DNA from: Candidatus Tectimicrobiota bacterium
GTDB lineage: Bacteria > UBA8248
Length of the DNA: 7,486 nucleotides
Direction of reading: 5' to 3'
NCBI GenBank assembly: GCA_016184445.1
Contig: JACPCT010000027.1
Coordinates: 1 to 7,486, forward strand
The notes beneath the pieces are model-generated. The model made no database searches. It had not been told where the DNA came from and was given only the letters and a program-made list of their open reading frames with translations. Position numbers and translations under genes: made by a program. This document shows positions 1 to 4,593 of the stretch, one piece after another; the first letter of the stretch is position 1; the number at the start of each line of letters is the position of its first letter.

Positions 1-10
1 TCCTCGCCAT
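1..10 (-). CDS. Probable start of a minus-strand gene (first three codons only)
   Basis: A minus-strand ATG lies at 10-8, followed by GCG AGG (Met-Ala-Arg) before the window ends. It is preceded on the same strand by AGGGAGGGG, whose GGAGG core (21-17) sits six bases from the ATG, an excellent ribosome binding site. Nothing can be said about the product. If real, the gene is divergent from the DUF6338-type gene starting at 253, and 11-252 carries both promoters. The call rests only on the start codon and its binding site. Confidence 0.35.
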
Positions 11-46
11 GACACCCCTCCCTGAAGTGAGGTCCGCAAGATTGCG

Positions 47-63
47 CGCGGGGACGCCCCGCG
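47..63. repeat. Perfect 7-bp inverted repeat in the upstream intergenic region
   Basis: CGCGGGG (47-53) and CCCCGCG (57-63) are exact reverse complements around a 3-base ACG. No T-run follows on either strand, so it is not a typical intrinsic terminator. It would lie in the 5' leader or operator region of the proposed minus-strand gene starting at 10. It may be a protein-binding site or a leader hairpin; the function is unknown. Confidence 0.4.
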
Positions 64-164
64 GAACCCTATTATTGCCATGTGCACGAATGCGGCTTCC
101 CAAGTGGACTCTATGGTAAAATGCCCTTGAAATCGTGTAAAGGCTCGCGGGGCACCGGGCCGCT

Positions 165-192
165 TTGCCAGAGGGGGATACACGCGTATCTA
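165..192 (+). promoter_or_regulatory. Weak candidate promoter for the DUF6338-type gene
   Basis: TTGCCA (165-170) and TATCTA (187-192) are spaced by 16 bases, a plausible sigma-70-type pair about 60 bases before the ATG at 253. An inverted repeat, GATAC (177-181) and GTATC (186-190), overlaps the proposed -10 and could be an operator. This is sequence resemblance only; other AT-rich hexamers in the region could serve instead. Confidence 0.25.
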
Positions 193-252
193 AAGGCACC
201 CCTTTACCAGCGGGGGGCGTGGCGAATCACGATATTTTAGGGTGCGGACTCA

Positions 253-806
253 ATGCTCACGACGGTAGCCGCCCTGAATGTTCTCATCTTTCTTCTGCCT
301 GGTTTCGTTTCCCAAAGGATCATCGAAGGCTTGACCGTCGTCGGCAAGCGCACAGACATCACGAGAGTCATCGATGCTTTGGTGCTCTCGCTCCTGAATT
401 ACTTGGCTTACACCTTCACGGCACTTTACATTTCCACAAAACCCGTTCCTCTGTCTTTGACCCCTGAAGGGCACCTCCAATTTGGAATCAGTGATGTGGC
501 GGGCCCAGGGGTACTGATATTGATATCCCTGCTTATGGGACTTATTTTCTCAAAAAGCATCAACGCGGGCTGGCACTACGCCTTCCTCAGACGCATACGG
601 CTCACCCGAAGGACAGGCCGGGTTGACATTTGGTACGATGTTTTTAGCGACTTCCGGGGGCATTGGATTCGAGCGCATCTCAAAGATGGCACGACAATTA
701 CCGGCTGGCCTGATTACTATTCCGACAACCCCGAAAAACGCGAGCTTTTCTTAGCAGACGCGGAAGTAACGACCCCCTCGTACAAATCGAGATTCTACGG
801 AGGTGA
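253..806 (+). CDS. DUF6338-type membrane protein with disrupted C-terminal reading frame
   Basis: The protein starts with three hydrophobic segments (about residues 4-24, 39-60 and 84-100), then a soluble domain with WIRAHLKDGTTITGWPDYYS (138-157) followed by a charged NPEKRELFLADAEV stretch. This pattern recalls the C-terminal part of DUF6338 proteins, whose function is unknown. Recognisable sequence stops at about residue 176 (position 780). The frame then runs as basic low-complexity residues into the methyltransferase gene until 1332, which I treat as spurious. A one-base shift at the C-run 773-777 gives a short tail, LVQIEILRR, ending at TGA 804-806. This resembles an expected C-terminus, directly before the next gene's binding site, and gives about 184 residues. 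A one-base indel, a small deletion, or an assembly error would explain it. Start: ATG 253, weak AGGGTG at 239-244. Base composition is less GC-rich than downstream genes, suggesting transfer. Confidence 0.6.
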
Positions 807-809
807 GCC

Positions 810-956
810 ATGCCTAAAGAAGAGAGGAACATCCAAGAGGGGCGGGGAGAGCGGCCAAGTTCTCCACGCCCAAAACCAGAAGAGATCGAAAAGAAAGAGA
901 GAGGCGAGAAGCCACCCACTCCACGGCCTCAACCGCAGCCTCCAGCGTCGAAGTAA
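810..956 (+). CDS. 48-residue Pro/Arg/Lys-rich small protein following the DUF6338-type gene
   Basis: ATG at 810 is preceded by GGAGGTGAG (core GGAGG 799-803, six-base spacer), a near-ideal ribosome binding site. It opens a 48-codon frame ending at TAA 954-956. The protein is charged and proline-rich with no hydrophobic segment. It holds two related 12-residue units: RGERPSSPRPKP (12-23) and RGEKPPTPRPQP (31-42), separated by the acidic/basic EEIEKKE. It begins three bases after the proposed end of the DUF6338-type frame, so the two are probably translationally coupled. I do not recognise a family. A soluble partner of the membrane protein is a reasonable guess. Its existence rests on the binding site, the internal repeat and the coupling. 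The unit is GC-poorer than the genes downstream. Confidence 0.6.
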   Translation: MPKEERNIQEGRGERPSSPRPKPEEIEKKERGEKPPTPRPQPQPPASK

Positions 957-995
957 GTTCCCCTCCTTCTCGTCGGCGAGACGGGGAGCCCTCCC

Positions 996-1763
996 ATGGA
1001 CCACCACGCGATCGTCCGCGAGGAGTTCGCCCGCCAGGCGGAGACCTTCGGCCGCTCGGCCACGGTCGCCCGGAAGGGCGAGGCCGAGCGCGTGGTGGAG
1101 GCCCTCGGGGAGGCCCGGCGGGGGCGGGTGCTGGACCTGGCCTGCGGGCCCGGGCTCCTCGCCGAGGCCCTCGGGCGCGGGGCGCGCGAGGTGGTGGCCT
1201 TTGACCTTACCCCCGAGATGCTGGCGCAGGCCCGGGCGCGCTGCGAAAGGGCGGGGCTCGCGAACGTCCGCTTCGGCCAGGGCCGGGCCGAGGCCCTCCC
1301 CTTCGCCGGGGGCGAGTTCGACGCCGCCGTGACGCGGCTCGCGCTACACCACTTCCCCGACCCCGGCCCCCCGGCGCGGGAGCTCTTCCGCGTCCTCAGG
1401 CCGGGAGGGACGGCGGCCGTGGCGGACCTCGTCTCCCCCGAGGACCCGGAGGAGGCCGCCCTCCACAACGCCCTGGAAATTCTCCGCGACCCCTCGCACA
1501 CCCGGGCCCTCCCCCGGAGCGAGCTGCTCGCCCTCCACCGCGAGGCGGGGTTCGAGCTTCTCGCCGAGGCGGGCTGGGAAACCTCGCGGGAGTTCGGCGA
1601 GTGGGCCCAGATCGCGAACGCCCCGGCCCGCACCCGCGCCCTCCGGGTGGTGATGGAGGCCCTCGCCCGCCGGGGCGCCGCGGCCGGGATCGGCCTGCGC
1701 CTGGAGGGGGAGCGCCTCCTCTTCACCCACCGCTGGGTGATGCTGACGCTGCGGAAGCTCTAG
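996..1763 (+). CDS. Class I SAM-dependent methyltransferase (UbiE/Methyltransf_11 type)
   Basis: A 255-residue protein with the Rossmann-fold motifs of class I methyltransferases: motif I VLDLACGPG (45-53) for AdoMet binding, the acidic end of strand 2 in VAFDLTPEML (67-76, Asp70), the post-II segment GRAEALPFAGGEFDAAV (95-111), and LFRVLRPGG (129-137) before strand 5. LALHHFPD (114-121) is typical of the UbiE/COQ5-like Methyltransf_11 group. The protein should be cytosolic and move a methyl group from AdoMet to a small molecule; the substrate cannot be read from sequence. Start ATG 996 follows GGGGAG (983-988) by seven bases. Length is normal. Codon use is strongly GC-rich, unlike the preceding two genes. 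Another methylase of this fold is possible; ubiE itself is not supported by context. Confidence 0.9.
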   Translation: MDHHAIVREEFARQAETFGRSATVARKGEAERVVEALGEARRGRVLDLACGPGLLAEALGRGAREVVAFDLTPEMLAQARARCERAGLANVRFGQGRAEALPFAGGEFDAAVTRLALHHFPDPGPPARELFRVLRPGGTAAVADLVSPEDPEEAALHNALEILRDPSHTRALPRSELLALHREAGFELLAEAGWETSREFGEWAQIANAPARTRALRVVMEALARRGAAAGIGLRLEGERLLFTHRWVMLTLRKL

Positions 1764-1799
1764 GGCTTGTCGCCTCGGGCGAAGACCTGCTCCTCCGTA

Positions 1800-1821
1800 G
1801 GGGCGTTCCATGGAACGCCCC
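1800..1821. repeat. Perfect 22-bp palindrome of the GTAGGGGC intergenic repeat family
   Basis: GGGGCGTTCCA (1800-1810) and its exact reverse complement (1811-1821) form a perfect palindrome, preceded by GTA (1797-1799) as in the other GTAGGGGC copies of the window. It lies in the gap between the methyltransferase and the small ORF at 1890. The inner arm GTTCC/GGAAC differs from other copies while pairing is preserved. Confidence 0.85.
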
Positions 1822-1824
1822 CAC

Positions 1825-1830
1825 TATAAT
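1825..1830 (+). promoter_or_regulatory. Perfect TATAAT -10 box beside the palindrome
   Basis: TATAAT at 1825-1830 is an exact sigma-70 -10 hexamer in a GC-rich setting, four bases after the 1800-1821 palindrome. The position of a -35 falls inside the palindrome (around 1802-1807, GGCGTT) and does not match TTGACA. Transcription would begin near 1837 and run about 50 bases to the ATG at 1890. Activity without a -35 would need an activator or alternative contacts. Confidence 0.4.
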
Positions 1831-1889
1831 GGTTCGTAGGCCGGAGACGCCGGATAACGCCGCCACGAAAATATCCCCGGAGAAGCCCC

Positions 1890-2063
1890 ATGCGGAAAGC
1901 ACTCGGCGACGCCCTTGAGCTCTACGAAGGGATGAACGAAGCGGGACGGGCGCACTGGCGCGATCGGGCCGTTCCCTCGATCCGGTTCGAGGACGGCGAG
2001 GAGCGGGATTTGTTCATGGAAAATCTCGACCGGATCGACCGGGGAGAGGAGACGAAGGATTAG
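1890..2063 (+). CDS. 57-residue hypothetical small protein
   Basis: ATG 1890 follows GGAGA (1879-1883) with a six-base spacer and opens a 57-codon frame ending at TAG 2061-2063. The protein is acidic and probably helical, beginning MRKALGDALELYEGMNEAGR and ending ENLDRIDRGEETKD, with no Cys, membrane segment or signal peptide. I do not recognise a family. The HWRDRAVPSIRFEDG stretch in the middle could be a turn between two helices. The last base of the stop codon is the first base of the 2063-2091 inverted repeat, so the mRNA would end against a strong hairpin. A TATAAT box lies 60 bases upstream. It is oriented towards the nitronate monooxygenase gene, which converges on it. Confidence 0.6.
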   Translation: MRKALGDALELYEGMNEAGRAHWRDRAVPSIRFEDGEERDLFMENLDRIDRGEETKD

Positions 2064-2091
2064 TGGGGGCGGGTTTGAAACCCGCCCCCAC
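2063..2091. repeat. Strong inverted repeat abutting the stop of the small ORF
   Basis: GTGGGGGCGGGTTT (2063-2076) and AAACCCGCCCCCAC (2078-2091) are exact reverse complements around a single G (effectively a three-base loop TGA). There is no following T-run, so it is not a classic intrinsic terminator, though it may stabilise 3' ends of the convergent transcripts. It belongs to the same G-rich repeat family but begins GTGGGGGC rather than GTAGGGGC. Confidence 0.85.
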
Positions 2092-2111
2092 GAAATCAAG
2101 ATCACGATGAT

Positions 2112-2144
2112 GCCCTTCATGGAAGGGCGTTCCGTGGGATGCCC
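2112..2144. repeat. Two overlapping, mutually exclusive hairpins (degenerate repeat copy)
   Basis: GCCCTTC (2112-2118) pairs with GAAGGGC (2122-2128) around ATG. GGGCGTTCC (2125-2133) pairs with GGGATGCCC (2136-2144) through nine positions, two of them G-T wobbles. The two hairpins share GGGC at 2125-2128. The second resembles the GGGGCGTTCC arm at 1800 and looks like a decayed copy of that repeat. Confidence 0.55.
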
Positions 2145-2154
2145 CGGCAAGACG

Positions 2155-2194
2155 GCAAGGTGAACCCGCCGCAAGGGCGGCACCCGCTCCTACT
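2155..2194 (-). repeat. Degenerate repeat copy overlapping the 3' end of the nitronate monooxygenase gene
   Basis: Read on the minus strand the segment begins GTAGGAGCGGGTGCCGCC and contains the short stem CCGCC (2166-2170) / GGCGG (2176-2180) around GCAAG. It resembles GTAGGGGCGGGT copies. The gene's TAG stop (2192-2190) is the TAG of this GTAGGAGC, so the repeat may supply the stop codon. Confidence 0.4.
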
Positions 2195-3236
2195 CGGGCG
2201 TGACGGGCCGCTCGCCGGGGCCGGGGCCCTCGGCGGGCGCCGGGCGCTCCCCGGCGTGGGGGGTGTGGACGAGGCCGGGCAGGCGCTCCGAGAGAATCTC
2301 CTCCGCCTCCTCGACCACGCGCCGCACCACCTCCGCCGCCGGCACGACCGCGCGGATCAAGCCCGCGTCCTGGCCGATCAGGATGGAGGCCTCCTGGGGG
2401 TCGCCGTGCCCGCGGGCCTCCTGGACCGCGGCGAAGGCCTCGGCCCGGTTCTGGCGCAGGTCCCACTCCCGCCCCGCCCAGCGCTCGATGAAGCGGTTGC
2501 GCCAGGCCCGCGCCATGGCACCGGGCCACACCTGGCCCGAGGCGATGTCGGGGATCTCGGTCAGCACCGTGTCGTGCCCGTCGCTGCGGACGATGACGTC
2601 CTTGAAGGCCTGCGGCAGGGGCGACTCCTCCGTCGCCAGGAAGCGCGTCCCCATGAGGACGCCCTGCGCCCCCAGGCAGAGGGCGGCGGCCAGCCCCCGC
2701 CCGTCGGCGATCCCGCCGGCCGCCAGGACCGGCAGGGGCGCGACCGCGTCCACCACCATGGGCAGGAGGGCGAGCGAGGCCATCCAGCCCACGTGGCCGC
2801 CTCCCTCCGAGCCCTGCGCCACGATCACGTCCGCGCCCGCATCGGCCGCCCGCCGGGCCTCGTCCACCCGGCCCGCCATGAACATCACCTTGGAGCCCGC
2901 ATCATGGGCGCGGTCGAAATAGGGCTTGAGGGCCACCTCCCGGCGGCACCAGGCGAAGGCCATGACGCCGGGCCGCTCGGCCAGGCCCGCGGCCAAGCCC
3001 TCCTCCTGAAGGCGGAAGATGAGGTAGTTCAGGGCGAAGGGCTTCTCCGTCGCCTCGCGGATGGCCGCGCAGGTGGACTTCACCTCCTGGGCGCTCATCG
3101 GGGTGGCGCCGACGGCCCCGAGGCCGCCGGCCTCGGACACCGCGGCCGTCAGCTTCGCGGCGCTCGCCGAGGCCATCCCCCCGAGAAAGACGGGGTGGGT
3201 GATGCCCAGCAGCTCGCAAACGGGTGTGCGGATCAT
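2190..3236 (-). CDS. Nitronate monooxygenase (2-nitropropane dioxygenase) family flavoprotein
   Basis: A 348-residue TIM-barrel flavoenzyme of the NMO family, which oxidises alkyl nitronates with FMN and O2 in the cytosol. Seen in sequence: HPVFLGGMASASAAKLTAAV (14-33) at the first strand, GLGAVGATPMSAQEV (39-52), the glycine-rich loop AQGSEGGGHVG (140-150) with His148 at the family's catalytic histidine position, AAGGIADGRGLAAALCLGAQ (172-191) for FMN phosphate, and GTRFLATEES (196-205). The start is ATG 3236-3234, because GGAGGG (3248-3243) lies six bases upstream. An upstream in-frame ATG at 3281 would add 15 residues including the binding site and is rejected. The C-terminus ends in a Pro/Gly/Glu-rich tail (about 325-348) and stops at a TAG inside a repeat. 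It has its own probable -10 box. FabK-like enoyl reductases and IMP dehydrogenase-like proteins share the fold, but the motifs fit NMO better. Confidence 0.9.
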   Translation of the reverse strand: MIRTPVCELLGITHPVFLGGMASASAAKLTAAVSEAGGLGAVGATPMSAQEVKSTCAAIREATEKPFALNYLIFRLQEEGLAAGLAERPGVMAFAWCRREVALKPYFDRAHDAGSKVMFMAGRVDEARRAADAGADVIVAQGSEGGGHVGWMASLALLPMVVDAVAPLPVLAAGGIADGRGLAAALCLGAQGVLMGTRFLATEESPLPQAFKDVIVRSDGHDTVLTEIPDIASGQVWPGAMARAWRNRFIERWAGREWDLRQNRAEAFAAVQEARGHGDPQEASILIGQDAGLIRAVVPAAEVVRRVVEEAEEILSERLPGLVHTPHAGERPAPAEGPGPGERPVTPE

Positions 3237-3282
3237 CCCGGTCCCTCCAGGCGCGAGTGATCGAAGACCGCCTGTGCGCATT

Positions 3283-3308
3283 CACTCGATGAGTGGACGG
3301 GCATTATA
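3283..3308 (-). promoter_or_regulatory. -10 box and overlapping inverted repeat for the nitronate monooxygenase gene
   Basis: On the minus strand TATAAT occupies 3308-3303, giving a start near 3296 and a leader of about 60 bases. No good -35 is seen because the upstream gene's terminator occupies that position. CACTC (3283-3287) and GAGTG (3291-3295) form an inverted repeat around GAT at the predicted transcription start, a suitable operator. A related CGATCACTC (minus strand, about 3262-3254) lies further down the leader. Confidence 0.45.
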
Positions 3309-3319
3309 ACCCCATCCGG

Positions 3320-3351
3320 AAAAACGCGCCCCCGCCCGGGGGCGGGGGCGC
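3320..3351 (-). terminator. Rho-independent terminator of the 80-residue Cys protein gene
   Basis: Arms 3326-3337 and 3340-3351 are exact 12-base reverse complements (GCGCCCCCGCCC on the plus strand). Read on the minus strand the hairpin is followed by G and five T (3324-3320). It begins 25 bases after the TGA at 3376, so it terminates the minus-strand gene 3376-3618 and separates it from the nitronate monooxygenase gene. Confidence 0.85.
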
Positions 3352-3375
3352 CAGGTGAGCGGGCGCTCTTCCGCG

Positions 3376-3618
3376 TCACTCCTCCCCGTCCTCGAGGGAC
3401 TCCGCCCGCGCCTCTTCCTCGTCCTCCATCCTCAGCCACTCCTGTTTTCCGATCACCGCCCGCCCCGTCTCCACGGCGGCCCAGAACAGCGGCAGCACGC
3501 AGGTGTCGCACATGGGGCCGCTCATCGCGGTGCACGCCTCGAAGACGGGCCCGCGGCAGATGCGCCCGCACTTGGGGCGGCGCCACGCCATCCCGGCGGC
3601 GGGGGAATGCCTGGTCAT
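3376..3618 (-). CDS. 80-residue small protein with five cysteines and an acidic tail
   Basis: ATG 3618-3616 follows GGGAGG (3629-3624) with a five-base spacer; the frame ends at TGA 3378-3376, just before a strong terminator. Codons are G/C-ending throughout, as in real genes here. Cysteines are C17 and C21 (KCGRIC), C29, and C37 and C40 (CDTC), followed by a short apolar stretch VLPLFWAAV (41-49) and an acidic tail EDEEEARAESLEDGEE (65-80). The CxxxC/CxxC spacing suits Zn or Fe-S binding, but no family is recognised and there is no signal peptide or clear membrane helix. It starts immediately beside a truncated universal stress protein remnant on the other strand, so its promoter must lie in that relic. 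The coding call is fairly sure, the function unknown. Confidence 0.65.
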   Translation of the reverse strand: MTRHSPAAGMAWRRPKCGRICRGPVFEACTAMSGPMCDTCVLPLFWAAVETGRAVIGKQEWLRMEDEEEARAESLEDGEE

Positions 3619-3635
3619 GATCGCCTCCCGGCCGG

Positions 3636-3779
3636 CGGCGGGGACTAAACCGGATGTTCCTGGGCAGCGTGACCGAGCAGGTGCTCCGGCACGCCCCCTG
3701 CCCCGTCTTCGCGATCCGCATCAAGGGGCAGGAGGTTCAGGTGAGGGCCGGGGCGGAGGCGGAGGCGCTCGTCCCCTAG
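3636..3779 (+). pseudogene. Universal stress protein (UspA family) C-terminal remnant
   Basis: The frame RRGLNRMFLGSVTEQVLRHA, then PCPVFAIR, matches the end of UspA-family proteins, where a G-2X-G-9X-G(S/T) nucleotide loop (GSVTE here) is followed by a helix and a last beta strand reading cPVlvvr. Only about 48 codons survive, from roughly 3636 to TAG 3777-3779; an intact Usp domain is about 140 residues. Upstream the same frame meets TGA at 3618 and no Usp-like sequence, only the start of the oppositely oriented Cys-protein gene. The first GxxG of the loop is missing, placing the break at about 3630-3640. An internal ATG at 3654 lacks a good binding site, and a 41-residue product would lack the ATP-binding core. 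A typical terminator follows, consistent with decay of a once intact gene. Confidence 0.75.
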
Positions 3780-3800
3780 CCAAGGCGGTTCCGAGGCTTT

Positions 3801-3832
3801 CCCGGGGGACGGATGCGCCCCCGGGGCGTTTT
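3801..3832 (+). terminator. Rho-independent terminator after the Usp remnant
   Basis: CCCGGGGG (3801-3808) and CCCCCGGG (3818-3825) form an exact 8-bp stem with a nine-base loop, followed by GCG and four T (3829-3832). It begins 22 bases after the relic's TAG and isolates the selenoprotein candidate gene from upstream transcription. Confidence 0.7.
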
Positions 3833-3887
3833 CGCTGGATTTATGTGCACCTCAGCCAGGAAATCGGGCTCCCCGCGGCAAAAAAGA

Positions 3888-3916
3888 TTGCCGGGAATAA
3901 AGGAGTAATATATCTT
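3888..3916 (+). promoter_or_regulatory. Candidate promoter of the CYCXC selenoprotein gene
   Basis: TTGCCG (3888-3893) and TATCTT (3911-3916) are spaced by 17 bases inside an unusually AT-rich stretch (about 3880-3920) of an otherwise GC-rich region. The start would be near 3923, about 65 bases before ATG 3990. Other hexamers nearby (TAATAT, TATATC) could serve as the -10. A strong ribosome binding site AGGAGG (3977-3982) lies seven bases before the ATG. Confidence 0.45.
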
Positions 3917-3989
3917 AAATCGAGACGTTGACCTCTGGGCGTCGATTCGGAAGCGGTGTCCATCGGAAACGGCAAAAGGAGGCGGACGG

Positions 3990-4442
3990 ATGAGCAAGAA
4001 AAACCGGGGGAAGACCCCCAAAAACTCTCCGGGCGGCCGGGGGGGCGGGGCGCGGATCGCCATCGGCCTCGCCGCCGCCCTGGGGCTGGCCGCGGGCATC
4101 TTCTACTGGAAGGCCCCCACCCCCTTCTCCACCGCGAGCCTCAAGGCCCGCGTCCCCGGCGGGGAGCGCCGCCCCACCCTCTCCCCGGCCCTCTTCACGG
4201 GAGTGGTGGCCCAGGCCTACCAGCTCGCCCGGGAGATCCCCCAGGTCCTCGACCAGCTCTACTGCTGGTGCAAGTGCATCGAGAACCACGGCCACAAGAG
4301 CAACCTCTCCTGCTTCGTGGACAGCCACGCGGCCGGCTGAGGGGTCTGCGTCGAAACGGCGCTGGTAGCGTCGGAGATGACCAAGCGGGGCAAGACGATC
4401 CCCCAGATCCAGGCCGAGCTCGACCGCAGGTACGGCGGCTAG
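3990..4442 (+). CDS. Candidate selenoprotein: membrane-anchored PCYCGC (CYCXC-motif) family protein, in-frame UGA at codon 117
   Basis: Start ATG 3990 has AGGAGG at 3977-3982. A basic N-terminus (KKNRGK) precedes one hydrophobic segment (about 22-40), so the rest should be extracytoplasmic. Residues 91-116 carry YCWCKC (C92, C94, C96), HGHKSNLSCF (C108) and DSHAAG, matching the PCYCGC family of unknown function (CxCxC, HK, C, H). The next codon is TGA (4338-4340), where members normally have the first Cys of a CxxC. The same frame continues GVCVETALVASEMTKRGKTI then PQIQAELDRRYGG to TAG 4440-4442, as in the family's C-terminus. Reading TGA as Sec gives 150 residues and a U117-G-V-C120 pair, possibly redox-active or metal-binding. 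A SECIS-like hairpin follows. Alternatives are nonsense mutation of a Cys codon (TGC to TGA) or sequencing error; the 116-residue truncated product would lose the CxxC. Family recall is from memory, unchecked by search. Confidence 0.8.
4338..4382 (+). promoter_or_regulatory. Putative bacterial SECIS element with recoded UGA
   Basis: After TGA (4338-4340), CGGCGCT (4357-4363) pairs with AGCGTCG (4367-4373) through seven positions including one G-U wobble, closing a GGU apical loop (4364-4366). An outer helix GGTC (4343-4346) / GACC (4379-4382) is also possible. The apical loop lies 23 bases after the TGA and starts with G. This agrees with the known bacterial SECIS pattern: a short stem, a G among the first loop bases, and the loop some 16-37 bases from UGA. 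SelB with Sec-tRNA would bind here. The element lies inside the coding region, as in bacteria generally. Confidence 0.65.
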
Positions 4443-4463
4443 GGCGGCGGGCGCCATGCTTTT

Positions 4464-4488
4464 GTAGGGGCGACCCTTGAGGCCGCCC
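4464..4488. repeat. Degenerate GTAGGGGCG repeat copy
   Basis: GTAGGGGCGACCC (4464-4476) is followed by TTGAGGCCGCCC; GGGCG (4468-4472) and CGCCC (4484-4488) are complementary while the inner arm no longer pairs. It starts the 274-base gap (4443-4716) between the selenoprotein candidate and the Fe-S membrane protein gene, which is mostly repeat sequence. Confidence 0.55.
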
Positions 4489-4548
4489 GCTGTCAAACGC
4501 GGAAAGGGCGGGCTGAGGCGGAGAGTTTCCATGGGGTGCCTTGCCTTC

Positions 4549-4573
4549 GTAGGGGCGAGGCGTGCCCGGACCC
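4549..4573. repeat. Half-element GTAGGGGCG repeat copy with decayed second arm
   Basis: GTAGGGGCGAGGC (4549-4561) is followed by GTGCCCGGACCC. The left arm is intact but the right arm only partly matches the reverse complement. It is a decayed or recombined copy lying between the copies at 4464 and 4594. Confidence 0.45.
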
Positions 4574-4593
4574 TATAGATCAAATCGGCGTCT

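Noticed and set aside
253..1332. One long 359-residue gene reading from the membrane protein into the methyltransferase region
   Set aside because: After about residue 176 the product becomes Arg/Ser/Pro-rich low complexity, overlaps a well-supported small gene and the methyltransferase in another frame, and has no family resemblance.
929..1726. Minus-strand frame opposite the methyltransferase
   Set aside because: Low-complexity Arg/Ser/Ala-rich product without a binding site; the plus strand carries all SAM-methyltransferase motifs.
2139..3260. Plus-strand open frame opposite the nitronate monooxygenase
   Set aside because: The translation is Gly/Arg/His/Pro-rich without motifs; the minus strand shows clear NMO motifs and a strong binding site.
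3990..4340. A complete 116-residue CYCXC protein ending normally at TGA 4338
   Set aside because: The frame continues after the TGA with 33 codons of family-like sequence including the second Cys of a CxxC, with a SECIS-like hairpin; a plain stop would leave this unexplained.
4574..4579. TATAGA as a -10 box for the Fe-S membrane protein gene
   Set aside because: No matching -35 at any normal spacing and it lies inside a decayed repeat; resemblance is too weak.
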